This document shows, piece by piece, positions 8,090 to 16,400 of a DNA stretch of 36,009 nucleotides. Source of the stretch: JBCBKZ01 sp039026975 (GTDB taxonomy: Bacteria; Bacteroidota; Bacteroidia; J057). Made by a program: the position numbers and the translations under genes. The notes beneath the pieces are model-generated. The model worked only from the letters and a program-made list of their open reading frames with translations, made no database searches and was not told the origin of the DNA. The stretch lies in assembly GCA_039026975.1 (NCBI GenBank), contig JBCCLI010000012.1:1-36009 (forward strand). The letters run 5' to 3'. The first letter of the stretch is position 1. Each line of letters begins with the position of its first letter.

Positions 8090-9868
8090 ATGGGTTGGAG
8101 AGAAACATACAGTAATGGAATTTCCTCAAGGCTGGTGAGAAGGTATCAGGTGGGAATGTTTTTTCTCTTGATCTGGTGGGTACTATCTCACTTTGAGAAA
8201 GGTCCATCAGCGGGTGCTGAAAGTCTGCTTTGTCTAGGCATGGCCATCCTACAGTCAGCCTTATTGGCCCTGCCAATCCTAGGTCGCACACATAAGGAGA
8301 TATGGATTTTACTATGTTGGGCATCAGCTATGCTTAGCATGGGTATGAGCCTCATGATGTTTCTTACAGGTGGATTACCCCTTCTCCTCCTCCTGAGTTT
8401 AGCTATAGGCATCAGCATAGCAGCTGTAAGCGCTTGGCGTAATACACCTGAACCACCTGCCACCTTAGAGGAGGGAATCCACTCCATTCTGGTTCCTACG
8501 GTAGAACTCAATACGGAAGGTGTTATCCGATGCTGGAACCCTGCTTTTGAAGCAGCATTTATAGTTCCAAAAGGGAATAAGATTCCTACAGATCTGGAAG
8601 AGCAGCTACTGAAGATTCTGACAAACGTGCAGCGTAAAGGTAAAACTGAGACCCTTGACTGGGCATATGAGGCATATGTCTATCGAACTAAAGTACAGCT
8701 ACTTGCAGAAGGGGAGGGATGCCGTCTTTACTTTTTTGACATTACCCGAGAAAAGGACATAGAAGAGAAGTATAGAATTATTGTAGAAGGGACTAATGAA
8801 GCGCTGGTCATTGTGAATTTAAAAGGGGAGATTTCTTTTGTAAACCAGCAGTTCTGTAAACTTTTTGGCTATGCTAAAGAAGAGTTGATAGGGAAGTTAG
8901 CCTCAGGAAGAATTGTGGATGATTCTAACAGAGACTTAATTCAGAGCCGTATCAGAGATCGCATAGCAGGTAAAGGGGAAATTTACCATGCCAAACAAAG
9001 GACTAAAAATGGGAATGAGATATGGACTCTGGTTAGTGCATCTCCCTACAGGGATCACAAAGGAGTAGTGGTAGGAATAGTAGCTGCTATCACTGACTTG
9101 AGCCCCCTAATGCAAGTACAGGATGCGCTACAGGATAGAAATGAGGAGATGAAGATGTTTTTATATAAGGCGTCTCACGATATTAAAGGACCGTTAGCTT
9201 CCATCAAGGGAATTCTCAATTTAGCCCTGGATGAAAGCCTGGATACAGACACTCGAAATAGATATATCCACATGGCCATTAACAGTGCCATAAAACTGGA
9301 TAATGCCATTTCAGATTTAGTCAAGGTTTCCCAAGTACATAACCAGCCCATTCAGGTTTCTCAAGTCAAGGTTCCTATGCTCATTAATAAAATCATAGGA
9401 GAATTAAGCCTTACTGAAGTAAGTAAAGAGGTAGATTTGCAGCTCAGTTCGAATATATACATGCCTTTTTGGAGTGATAAGGACATTCTCCATACTATCC
9501 TGGAAAACCTTATGATAAATGCATGTACCTACAAAAAAGGAGGGCCAGTTGAGCACCGGGTAAAAGTATCAGTGGACTCCTATCATAAAGGAGTGAGAAT
9601 AGTCATTTCTGATAATGGGGTAGGGATAAGATTAGATCTTCAGGAAAAGGTGTTTGATATGTTCTACAGAGGGAATAAAGATTCCTCAGGCACTGGCTTA
9701 GGGCTGTATTTAGTAAAGCAGGGCGTCAGGAAGCTAGATGGGAAAGTGAGCCTTCATAGTGAAGAAGGGGTGGGAACCCAAGTCATCTTATACCTCCCCT
9801 CCCTGGAGAAATCAGAAGAAGAAAAGGTAGAACACCTTTCTCATGTCAATTCTCAGGCTTATCACTAA
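8090..9868 (+). CDS. Membrane PAS-domain sensor histidine kinase
   Basis: This 592-residue kinase has an N-terminal membrane unit of about four hydrophobic segments (residues 20-115). A degenerate PAS-like region (about 130-220) is followed by a clear PAS domain (about 228-340, EALVIVNLKGEISFVNQQF). The phosphoacceptor is H363 in ASHDIKGPLASIKG. The GHKL ATPase shows ENLMINA (472-478), DNGVGI (508-513) and GTGLGLYL (534-541), all intact. No response regulator lies next to it; the nearest is at 5399-5803, on the far side of the protease gene. It could share that regulator or signal to an unlinked one. The first membrane unit may sense the bilayer or a small ligand, but the signal is unknown. 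Confidence 0.9.
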   Translation: MGWRETYSNGISSRLVRRYQVGMFFLLIWWVLSHFEKGPSAGAESLLCLGMAILQSALLALPILGRTHKEIWILLCWASAMLSMGMSLMMFLTGGLPLLLLLSLAIGISIAAVSAWRNTPEPPATLEEGIHSILVPTVELNTEGVIRCWNPAFEAAFIVPKGNKIPTDLEEQLLKILTNVQRKGKTETLDWAYEAYVYRTKVQLLAEGEGCRLYFFDITREKDIEEKYRIIVEGTNEALVIVNLKGEISFVNQQFCKLFGYAKEELIGKLASGRIVDDSNRDLIQSRIRDRIAGKGEIYHAKQRTKNGNEIWTLVSASPYRDHKGVVVGIVAAITDLSPLMQVQDALQDRNEEMKMFLYKASHDIKGPLASIKGILNLALDESLDTDTRNRYIHMAINSAIKLDNAISDLVKVSQVHNQPIQVSQVKVPMLINKIIGELSLTEVSKEVDLQLSSNIYMPFWSDKDILHTILENLMINACTYKKGGPVEHRVKVSVDSYHKGVRIVISDNGVGIRLDLQEKVFDMFYRGNKDSSGTGLGLYLVKQGVRKLDGKVSLHSEEGVGTQVILYLPSLEKSEEEKVEHLSHVNSQAYH

Positions 9869-9904
9869 CTTTCAGTTGAATTTATCGTTTATAAGTAGAT
9901 TCAT

Positions 9905-9936
9905 TAGGTGTTTTTATTAACTTCATCATACACCTA
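9905..9936. repeat. Inverted repeat upstream of the VWA gene
   Basis: TAGGTGT (9905-9911) and ACACCTA (9930-9936) are exact inverted copies separated by 18 bp, ending 27 bp before the VWA start codon. The pair could be two half-sites for a dimeric regulator. The spacer is too long, and lacks the run of T, expected of a terminator. A 7-bp repeat can arise by chance, so confidence is low. Confidence 0.25.
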
Positions 9937-9963
9937 CTTCTCCTTTAGCTTAGGAAATTCTAC

Positions 9964-11064
9964 ATGAAAGGATATAGATTTAGTCAGTATGTCCCCATGC
10001 CAGAAGATGGGGATCCTTTTGAGCGCTTACTCAAGATCTTTCTTGACCTTCTAAATTATACCTCTGGTGATGCTTCTGAGGCCCTTAACTGGATGAACCA
10101 GCTGGATAAGCAGTATAATCTCACCAATGAGGAGTATGGAATGGGTGACTTTATTGAGGACCTGAAGAAAAATGGGTACTTAAGGGAGGATGAACAAGAA
10201 GGAGGAGCGCTTGAAATTACCGCCAAAACAGAGCAAACCATTAGGCAGCGCGCCCTGGAAGAAATCTTTGGTAAACTAAAACGCTCAGGCAGAGGAAACC
10301 ACCGTACGCCTCATGCAGGCTTAGGAGATGAAGCCACCAGTGAGCTCAAACACTTTGAGTTTGGAGATTCAGTGGAAAACATTGCCTTCACAGAATCATT
10401 CCGAAATGCCCAGGTTAACCACGGCATAGATGAATTCAGGTTGTTGGAGAGTGATCTGGCAGTTAAGGAAAAAGAGCATAAGAGTAGCTGTGCTACAGTA
10501 CTTATGATAGATATTTCTCACTCCATGATCTTGTACGGAGAGGATAGGATTACCCCTGCTAAGAAAGTAGCCATGGCCCTATCTGAGCTTATTATGAGAA
10601 AGTATCCCAAGGATACCTTAGACATCATTGTATTTGGAAATGATGCCTGGCAGATATCAGTTAAAGATCTCCCCTATTTAAAAGTAGGTCCTTATCATAC
10701 TAATACGGTTGCTGGTCTGGAGCTAGCCATGGATATTCTCAGGAGAAGAAAAACCAGCAATAAGCAGATTTTTATGATTACAGATGGTAAGCCTACCTGT
10801 ATCAAAGAAGGGGTGCGTTACTACAAAAATAGCTTTGGCTTAGACCGGAAAATTTTAAATAAAACGCTCAACCTGGCAGCTCAGTGCAGAAGACTAAAGA
10901 TTCCTATCACCACTTTCATGATTGCGAAAGATAGCTGGTTGGTAGAATTCGTTCAGGAGTTCACAAAGGTTAATAACGGTAGGGCTTTCTACACCAGCCT
11001 AAAAGGCTTGGGAGAATATATTTTTGAAGACTACATCAGAAATAGACGTAAGCGTACACGATGA
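9964..11064 (+). CDS. VWA-domain protein with intact MIDAS
   Basis: This 366-residue protein is probably cytoplasmic, with no signal peptide. The N-terminal half (about 1-170) is a helical, charged region typical of VWA proteins that work with MoxR- or ChlI-like AAA+ ATPases. The C-terminal half is a von Willebrand factor A domain. The metal-ion-dependent adhesion site is complete: D183-x-S185-x-S187 (DISHS), T248 in HTNTVAG and D274 in ITDGKP. In related systems the VWA protein uses its bound metal to grip a client while an AAA+ partner remodels it. No AAA+ gene is next to it here, so the partner must be elsewhere or absent. A strong terminator follows its stop codon by 23 bp, so it ends its own transcript. 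Confidence 0.85.
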   Translation: MKGYRFSQYVPMPEDGDPFERLLKIFLDLLNYTSGDASEALNWMNQLDKQYNLTNEEYGMGDFIEDLKKNGYLREDEQEGGALEITAKTEQTIRQRALEEIFGKLKRSGRGNHRTPHAGLGDEATSELKHFEFGDSVENIAFTESFRNAQVNHGIDEFRLLESDLAVKEKEHKSSCATVLMIDISHSMILYGEDRITPAKKVAMALSELIMRKYPKDTLDIIVFGNDAWQISVKDLPYLKVGPYHTNTVAGLELAMDILRRRKTSNKQIFMITDGKPTCIKEGVRYYKNSFGLDRKILNKTLNLAAQCRRLKIPITTFMIAKDSWLVEFVQEFTKVNNGRAFYTSLKGLGEYIFEDYIRNRRKRTR

Positions 11065-11087
11065 GAAAATAAATGTGTATTATACAG

Positions 11088-11115
11088 ACCTTCCATGCTA
11101 ATGGAAGGTTTTTTT
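11088..11115 (+). terminator. Intrinsic terminator after the VWA gene
   Basis: A 9-bp perfect stem (ACCTTCCAT / ATGGAAGGT) with a GCTA loop is followed by a run of seven T. It lies 23 bp after the VWA stop codon and ends 13 bp before the next start, so the following gene probably needs its own promoter or read-through. Confidence 0.9.
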
Positions 11116-11128
11116 ATAGCATAAGTCC

Positions 11129-11617
11129 ATGATTTCTGCAGAATATATCTCCATTAAAGAAACGGAAATAGAGTCCCTTACGGAAGCTAATCTGGAAAGC
11201 CTCCTGGACAGATTTCACGATGAACAACCCTTTTTATTCTCTTTTTTGGTGATCATGGGAGAGGAAAACCTAAGAGAGGAGGAGGCAGAACTTTTATTAG
11301 ATGAGGGACTATTTATTTGGTATCTCATCCAGGCTGAATATGAGTTAGAGGAAGTGTCAGCTGATTCCCTGGAAGGGCTACAAGAGAAAAATGTGGAGAT
11401 ATTAGGAACGCTAGAGGGAGAGGAACAAGAGGAGAATAAGTTAGATTTTTCTTCCCTACTAGCCAGTTATCCTGAAGCGGATTTACTGGCTTATCTTATT
11501 GAAGCTGTTTTTGAAAGAGAACAGCAGCTGGTGAAAAAATCAGCTACCAGGGTATCCCTGTTCTTGTACATAAAGGTGGTACTTGACGCCCTGCTCCTAC
11601 AAGCAGGTGTGCACTAG
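11129..11617 (+). CDS. Hypothetical acidic protein
   Basis: I do not recognise this 162-residue protein. It is very acidic and leucine-rich, with Glu-rich patches such as GEENLREEEAELLLDEG and EGEEQEENKLD, and is predicted mostly helical with no signal peptide or clear membrane segment. Its ATG follows the VWA terminator by 13 bp. Its TAG stop overlaps the TAG stop of the convergent Nudix gene within the shared palindrome CTAG (11614-11617), so the two genes have no spacer. A partner role for the VWA protein is possible but rests only on position. Confidence 0.7.
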   Translation: MISAEYISIKETEIESLTEANLESLLDRFHDEQPFLFSFLVIMGEENLREEEAELLLDEGLFIWYLIQAEYELEEVSADSLEGLQEKNVEILGTLEGEEQEENKLDFSSLLASYPEADLLAYLIEAVFEREQQLVKKSATRVSLFLYIKVVLDALLLQAGVH

Positions 11618-12018
11618 GTCAATAGATCTTGATCCTTAAGCCAATCGAAAATCATATGGTCTACCTGAGAGGTAAGTCCTTTTTCAGCATAGCTTAGCCA
11701 TCTCATTTCCTCAATTTCTGAAGCAGCAGTAAGGTTTCCCCGGTACGCTGCCAGGTAACAAGTCATTTTTACTTCTACCTCCTGTTTATGTCCATCTGCC
11801 TGTGCTTTGAAGGTGCCCATATACCTGATAGACTGAGGGTGTAAGCTGACACTAAGCTCTTCCTGAATTTCTCGAATGAGAGCTTCAGGGTCATTCTCTC
11901 CAGGATCCCGCTTTCCGCCTGGAATGTAGTACACTCCCTTTCCCTTAGATCGGGTGGTGAGAATCTTATTATCCACTATATGAATCCAGGCAAGCTTATC
12001 TATGAAGAGGGTAGCCAT
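11614..12018 (-). CDS. Nudix hydrolase
   Basis: This 134-residue protein is the usual size for a single-domain Nudix hydrolase. The Nudix box spans about residues 35-57: G35 and E41 fit Gx5E, and REIQEELSV (49-57) fits REUxEExGU except that the usual Gly is Ser56. The acidic residues that bind magnesium (E50, E53, E54) are kept, so it should be active. Nudix enzymes cleave a nucleoside diphosphate linked to another group; the substrate here is unknown. YIPGGKRDPGE resembles MutT-like members. Its start lies 3 bp after the stop of the upstream gene on the minus strand, indicating an operon. Confidence 0.88.
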   Translation of the reverse strand: MATLFIDKLAWIHIVDNKILTTRSKGKGVYYIPGGKRDPGENDPEALIREIQEELSVSLHPQSIRYMGTFKAQADGHKQEVEVKMTCYLAAYRGNLTAASEIEEMRWLSYAEKGLTSQVDHMIFDWLKDQDLLT

Positions 12019-12021
12019 AGT

Positions 12022-12708
12022 TTACTCCCAATAATTAAGGTCTTTATCTTTTCGCCTTTTAGACTTTTCTACCACGTACTGTAAGAGCCGCATAGCTGCA
12101 AGGGGGTTGAGGCCTGCCGTAGGGACAAGGTTCTTATTTTGGTAGTAGTCATAGTACATTTGCCTTCCCACCATCAGTCTTTCATCTCCGTCTACTGGAA
12201 GTGTTTTGATGATGGCATCCATCACAGTTGGATCCAGGTTGGCTTTAGCAAAGGATTCCGGGGAATTTTCCAGAATGTCCATATTTACAACAGCAGTCTT
12301 GATTTCTTCTGGTGTGTTATAAGGGAAAATAACCACAGGCGCTAAGGTGAGCGTATCTTCTCGCATGTAGTTGACGGCATATATATATTGAGAATTTACG
12401 GAGTAAGTTCTCAGATAATCTCTGATGACAAATTTTGTGGGATGGAAGCCTACGTGATTAAAATAGAGGGTATCATACTCGGTGACGGGGATGCTGTAAA
12501 ATCCCTCAGAATTACTCACTACCCCTCGTCTTGTATTATTGACCCTTACGGTTACATAGGGAACAGCAGACTCTGATGTCTCGCTGATGATCATACCGGA
12601 AAGCTGGTAAATTTCCTGAGGTCCCGGCCCTGGTCCTGGTATACCCTGCCCTACAGCAAAAAATGGGAGGAATATCAGAACCAGAAAGAAAAATTTGCGG
12701 ACATTCAT
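12022..12708 (-). CDS. Secreted carboxypeptidase-regulatory-like domain protein
   Basis: I chose the ATG at 12708 because it gives a classic signal peptide (MNVRKFFFLVLIFLPFFAVGQ, split here by the in-frame upstream start at 12732). The mature protein opens with a Gly-Pro stretch. It then carries a carboxypeptidase D regulatory-like beta sandwich (about residues 35-115: LSGMIISETSESAVPYVTV ... YDTLYFNHVGF), a fold widespread in Bacteroidota outer-membrane and surface proteins. The remaining half has no domain I recognise and ends in charged residues. It has the N-terminal plug-like domain of TonB-dependent receptors but no barrel. It sits directly upstream of the Nudix gene (3 bp), though no functional link is apparent. 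Confidence 0.78.
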   Translation of the reverse strand: MNVRKFFFLVLIFLPFFAVGQGIPGPGPGPQEIYQLSGMIISETSESAVPYVTVRVNNTRRGVVSNSEGFYSIPVTEYDTLYFNHVGFHPTKFVIRDYLRTYSVNSQYIYAVNYMREDTLTLAPVVIFPYNTPEEIKTAVVNMDILENSPESFAKANLDPTVMDAIIKTLPVDGDERLMVGRQMYYDYYQNKNLVPTAGLNPLAAMRLLQYVVEKSKRRKDKDLNYWE

Positions 12709-12808
12709 AGAGTAAAGATAAGAGAATATCATTTAACCCATTACGAATATTTAAATCGGGGTGTTGGTTAGCCTGGTTCGTTTTAACAAAAATTTAGCTT
12801 ATTGATTT

Positions 12809-13798
12809 ATGGAACTTCATACTAAGGTCCGTATTCCTACCCAAAAAGGCCTATGTACCTATAATAACCCTATCCTGTGTATGGGCTCCTGCTTTGCCAG
12901 CATGATGGGAGACAAGCTTTCAGAGGCTAAGTTCACTACCCTTGCTAATCCGATGGGTATTCTCTATAACCCTGTATCCCTTGCTAATTGTTTGGCGCTA
13001 TTGATGGATGAATCTCAATTTCCGGTTTGGACATATGCAGATCATTTGCAGAGCTGGCATAGCTTTGACTTACATAGTCTAGTAAGCCATCCTGATAAAG
13101 ACATGCTACAAGCTAAGACAGAAGAGATTCTCCAGCAGGCAAGAGCTATGCTGAAAGAATCTCCCTTGATGATTCTCACTTTAGGTACTGCCATGGGATA
13201 CCGCCATAAAGAAAGCGGAAGAATAGTGGGAAACTGTCATAAATATCCTGCTTCTCACTTCCATAAAGAAATGCTTTCACTGGATAATCTGGTGGAGAAG
13301 TACGTCTCCCTCCTGGATAAGCTGGTAAAGGCTTTTCCTGACATCCGTCTACTCCTGACAGTCAGCCCTATAAGACATACTAAGGATACGCTATCTCTTA
13401 ATAGTGTGAGTAAATCCATTTTAAGAATCCTGTGCCATACCTTATCTGAAAGGTATGAATGGGTGACCTATTTCCCTGCCTATGAAATTATGATGGATGA
13501 GCTAAGAGATTACAGATTTTATGCGGCAGATATGATACATCCTACACCCACGGCAGAAAAATGGATTTGGGAGAAGTTCATAGATGCATTCCTGGAGGAG
13601 GAAGACTATCTGCTCTTTCAAAGGTGGGAGAAAATCAGGATCCAGCTGGCTCACCGCCCTAAGTTTCCTCATGCTGAAGGGCACAAATTATTTTTACAGA
13701 ATCTTTACACCTCTCTTCAAGCTATTTCCACCAGGCTGGATTGTGAGGAAGAATTAGCCTACGTACAAAAGCAGCTTAATACCTATTCAGGCAAGTAA
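12809..13798 (+). CDS. GSCFA domain protein (SGNH-hydrolase-like)
   Basis: This 329-residue protein belongs to the GSCFA family, named for the motif visible at residues 27-31 (MGSCFASMMG). The fold is related to SGNH/GDSL hydrolases: Ser in the GSC motif would be the nucleophile, and DMIHPT near residues 240-245 supplies the Asp/His pair. SPIRH (about 186-190) is another family motif. Substrates are not established, although esterase activity on lipids or sugars is expected from the fold. There is no signal peptide. It is divergent from the carboxypeptidase-regulatory-like gene, and the 100-bp gap between them should hold both promoters, although I found no strong consensus in it. Confidence 0.85.
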   Translation: MELHTKVRIPTQKGLCTYNNPILCMGSCFASMMGDKLSEAKFTTLANPMGILYNPVSLANCLALLMDESQFPVWTYADHLQSWHSFDLHSLVSHPDKDMLQAKTEEILQQARAMLKESPLMILTLGTAMGYRHKESGRIVGNCHKYPASHFHKEMLSLDNLVEKYVSLLDKLVKAFPDIRLLLTVSPIRHTKDTLSLNSVSKSILRILCHTLSERYEWVTYFPAYEIMMDELRDYRFYAADMIHPTPTAEKWIWEKFIDAFLEEEDYLLFQRWEKIRIQLAHRPKFPHAEGHKLFLQNLYTSLQAISTRLDCEEELAYVQKQLNTYSGK

Positions 13799-13896
13799 TT
13801 AGTGGAGGAGTTTCTAATATTTTTAGCGAATGAATAATTTTTGCTAACTTTCCTATACGTAGTTTTTCTATTATCTAAAAAAAATAGGATTTCCTT

Positions 13897-15222
13897 ATGG
13901 TTGAAGTGGGTTCTTCTGGAGTTCTGTTCATAACAGTAGGGATACTGGTAGGGGCAGTATTAGGAGTATTAGTCATGCTTCTTATCCACTTTAAAAAAAT
14001 GCACCTACAAAGAGAAAGTCTCTTAACTACCTCCAATGACTTAAGCGCATTAACGCGGACGCATGCCCAGCTTCTCTCTGACTTTAAACAGCTTCAGGAT
14101 AAGTATCTTTCAGCAGATTCAGCCTTACAGAGCCTTGCCATAGATAAAGAGGTACTGGAAAAGGAAAAGGTCCTGTTGCTCGCCCAATATGAAGAAAGGA
14201 AGGAGATCCTGGGAAAGGTAGAGAACCAGATGAAAGTAGAATTTGAGGCACTGGCCAGGAGATCCTTAGATCAAAACTCCATCCAGCTGTCTCATCTTCA
14301 CAAAAATAGCTTAGCAGATATCCTTAATCCCTTGAAGGAAAGAATAACAGGTTTTGAACAGAAAGTAGCAGCTACCTATGAGCAGGAAGCGCGTGAGCGA
14401 CTTCTCCTGAAGAAAGAAATCCATGATTTAGTAGACCTTAATCTACAGTTGAGCACAGAGGCCCAAAATCTTACTAAAGCCTTGAAGGGAGATAATAAAG
14501 TACAGGGAAATTGGGGGGAGATGGTGCTTGCAAAAATTCTAGAAAGTAGTGGGCTAAGGGAGGGTCATGAGTATACGGCCCAGGCAAGAGATATGGCCTT
14601 GCGCTCGGCAGAAGGAAAGAGACTCCAACCAGATATCATAGTGAATCTCCCAGAAGGGAAGCACCTTATCATAGACGCTAAAGTGTCCCTGACGGCCTAT
14701 GAACGCTGGGTAGAAGAAGAAGATCCTGCCCGCGGGACCAGCCTAATGAAACAGCACCTGGACTCCATCCACACGCATATTAAATCCCTGAGTGAGAAAC
14801 ACTACCAGCATTTAGATGGGGTAAATTCGCCGGATTTTGTCTTAATGTTTATGCCTGTAGAACCGGCCTTTAGTGTGGCTGTACAGGCTAAGCCTGATCT
14901 GTTCAGCCAAGCATGGGAAAGAAAAATTGTATTGGTCAGTCCTACCACCTTATTAGCTACCTTAAAAACAGTTGCCTCTATTTGGAAACTGGAGCTACAG
15001 AATAGGAATGCTCAGGAGATAGCAAGACAGGGGGGATTATTATATGACAAATTTGTGGGTTTTGTCGAAGAGCTGCAACGAGTAGGAAAATACCTGGATG
15101 CGGCAAATAGTAGCTATGAAGATGCCTATAAAAAGCTCAAAGATGGGAAGGGGGCCCTCATCCCTAAGGCCGAAAAGCTGCGTGAACTAGGTGCACAAAC
15201 CAGAAAACGATTATCTCCTTGA
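13897..15222 (+). CDS. rmuC: DNA recombination protein RmuC
   Basis: This 441-residue protein matches RmuC in layout and length. It has an N-terminal membrane helix (about residues 9-30), a long coiled coil (about 35-120), and the conserved nuclease-like core starting at DNKVQGNWGEMVLAKILE and containing LIIDAKVSL and FMPVEPAFS. RmuC limits recombination at inverted repeats in E. coli and is related to restriction-endonuclease folds. IDAK fits a PD-(D/E)xK-type active site. The gene stands on the plus strand 168 bp before fabH. I see no terminator between them, so partial co-transcription is possible. Confidence 0.92.
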   Translation: MVEVGSSGVLFITVGILVGAVLGVLVMLLIHFKKMHLQRESLLTTSNDLSALTRTHAQLLSDFKQLQDKYLSADSALQSLAIDKEVLEKEKVLLLAQYEERKEILGKVENQMKVEFEALARRSLDQNSIQLSHLHKNSLADILNPLKERITGFEQKVAATYEQEARERLLLKKEIHDLVDLNLQLSTEAQNLTKALKGDNKVQGNWGEMVLAKILESSGLREGHEYTAQARDMALRSAEGKRLQPDIIVNLPEGKHLIIDAKVSLTAYERWVEEEDPARGTSLMKQHLDSIHTHIKSLSEKHYQHLDGVNSPDFVLMFMPVEPAFSVAVQAKPDLFSQAWERKIVLVSPTTLLATLKTVASIWKLELQNRNAQEIARQGGLLYDKFVGFVEELQRVGKYLDAANSSYEDAYKKLKDGKGALIPKAEKLRELGAQTRKRLSP

Positions 15223-15389
15223 GAAGGGATTTAGGTTTCTTATAAAGGCAGCGTGTATCTACCTAGGGGAGAATGTTTGTTTTATCATGTAAAAAGCTGC
15301 TTATTTACCCAAATTTTTCCATGCAAGCATTGAAGTTTGGGTTTGCTCGTATGGAAGGAGAAGTTCTGATCTCAAAAGATACGATCGCT

Positions 15390-16385
15390 ATGTCAAATAT
15401 TACCGCTGCTATTACAGCTGTTGGAGGGTATGTACCCCCTAGAATCCTTACTAATGCTGATTTGGAGAAAATGGTGGATACGAATGACCAATGGATCACT
15501 GAAAGGACGGGTATTAAAGAAAGGAGAATTCTGGACAAAGAATTAGCTACTTCTGATATGGCTGCAGAAGCTGTCAGAGACCTACTGTCTAAAACACCCT
15601 ACAAAGCGGAAGATATAGAACTGATCATATGTGCTACTGTTTCCCCAGATCATGTGTACCCTGCCACTGCTAATATTATAGGGGATAAGCTTGGAATAAA
15701 TGGAGTGTGGGGCTTTGATGTAAGTGCTGCCTGCTCAGGATTCCTGTTTGCCCTACAAACAGGAGCAAAATTCATAGAGTCAGGCGCGCATAAAAAAGTC
15801 ATAGTAGTGGGAGCTGACACCATGTCCGTCCGTGTAGACTATGAAGATAGAAATACCTGTGTGTTGTTTGGAGATGGTGCTGGGGTCGTTCTCCTGGAAC
15901 CTAATGAAGAAGGTTACGGCGTAAAGGATGCCTTGCTAAAGTCGGATGGAAGTGGGGCGAGGTACTTACATCAGAAAGCAGGAGGGAGTAAGTATCCAGC
16001 TTCATTGGAAACAGTCAAAAATAAAGAGCACTTTATTCATCAGGATGGGAAATCCGTATTCAAGTTTGCGGTAAAGGGTATGGCAGACATAACCTCAGAC
16101 CTGATGGAAAAAAATGGCCTTACAGGAGAAGACATAGCTTATCTGGTACCTCATCAGGCTAATAAGCGCATCATAGATGCTACCGCAAAGCGTGCCGGTT
16201 TATCTCAGGACAAAGTGATGATAAACATAGAAAAATATGGTAATACTACGGCAGCTACCATTCCACTATGCTTATGGGATTGGGAAAAGAAGCTACGTAA
16301 AGGAGATAACCTTCTCTTGGCTGCTTTTGGAGGAGGGTTTACTTGGGGTTCTATGTATGTGAAGTGGGCCTATGACCCTTCTTAA
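15390..16385 (+). CDS. fabH: Beta-ketoacyl-ACP synthase III (FabH)
   Basis: FabH condenses an acyl-CoA primer with malonyl-ACP to start fatty-acid synthesis in the cytoplasm. I set the start at ATG 15390, giving 331 residues, because family members begin just before the ITAVGGYVPP strand. An in-frame ATG at 15273 would add 39 unrelated residues. The catalytic triad is C115 (SAACSGF), H255 (PHQANKRI) and N285 (KYGNTTAAT). The substrate-binding NADLEKMVDTNDQWI and RTGIKERR motifs are also intact. The gene begins the fabH ... efp-accB-accC cluster common in Bacteroidota, but a lipoprotein gene follows it instead of efp. Confidence 0.95.
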   Translation: MSNITAAITAVGGYVPPRILTNADLEKMVDTNDQWITERTGIKERRILDKELATSDMAAEAVRDLLSKTPYKAEDIELIICATVSPDHVYPATANIIGDKLGINGVWGFDVSAACSGFLFALQTGAKFIESGAHKKVIVVGADTMSVRVDYEDRNTCVLFGDGAGVVLLEPNEEGYGVKDALLKSDGSGARYLHQKAGGSKYPASLETVKNKEHFIHQDGKSVFKFAVKGMADITSDLMEKNGLTGEDIAYLVPHQANKRIIDATAKRAGLSQDKVMINIEKYGNTTAATIPLCLWDWEKKLRKGDNLLLAAFGGGFTWGSMYVKWAYDPS

Positions 16386-16400
16386 CATAAGTACCAATGT

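Noticed and set aside
15273..15389. N-terminal extension of FabH from an upstream ATG
   Set aside because: The extra 39 residues do not resemble the family, whose members start immediately before the ITAVGGYVPP strand.
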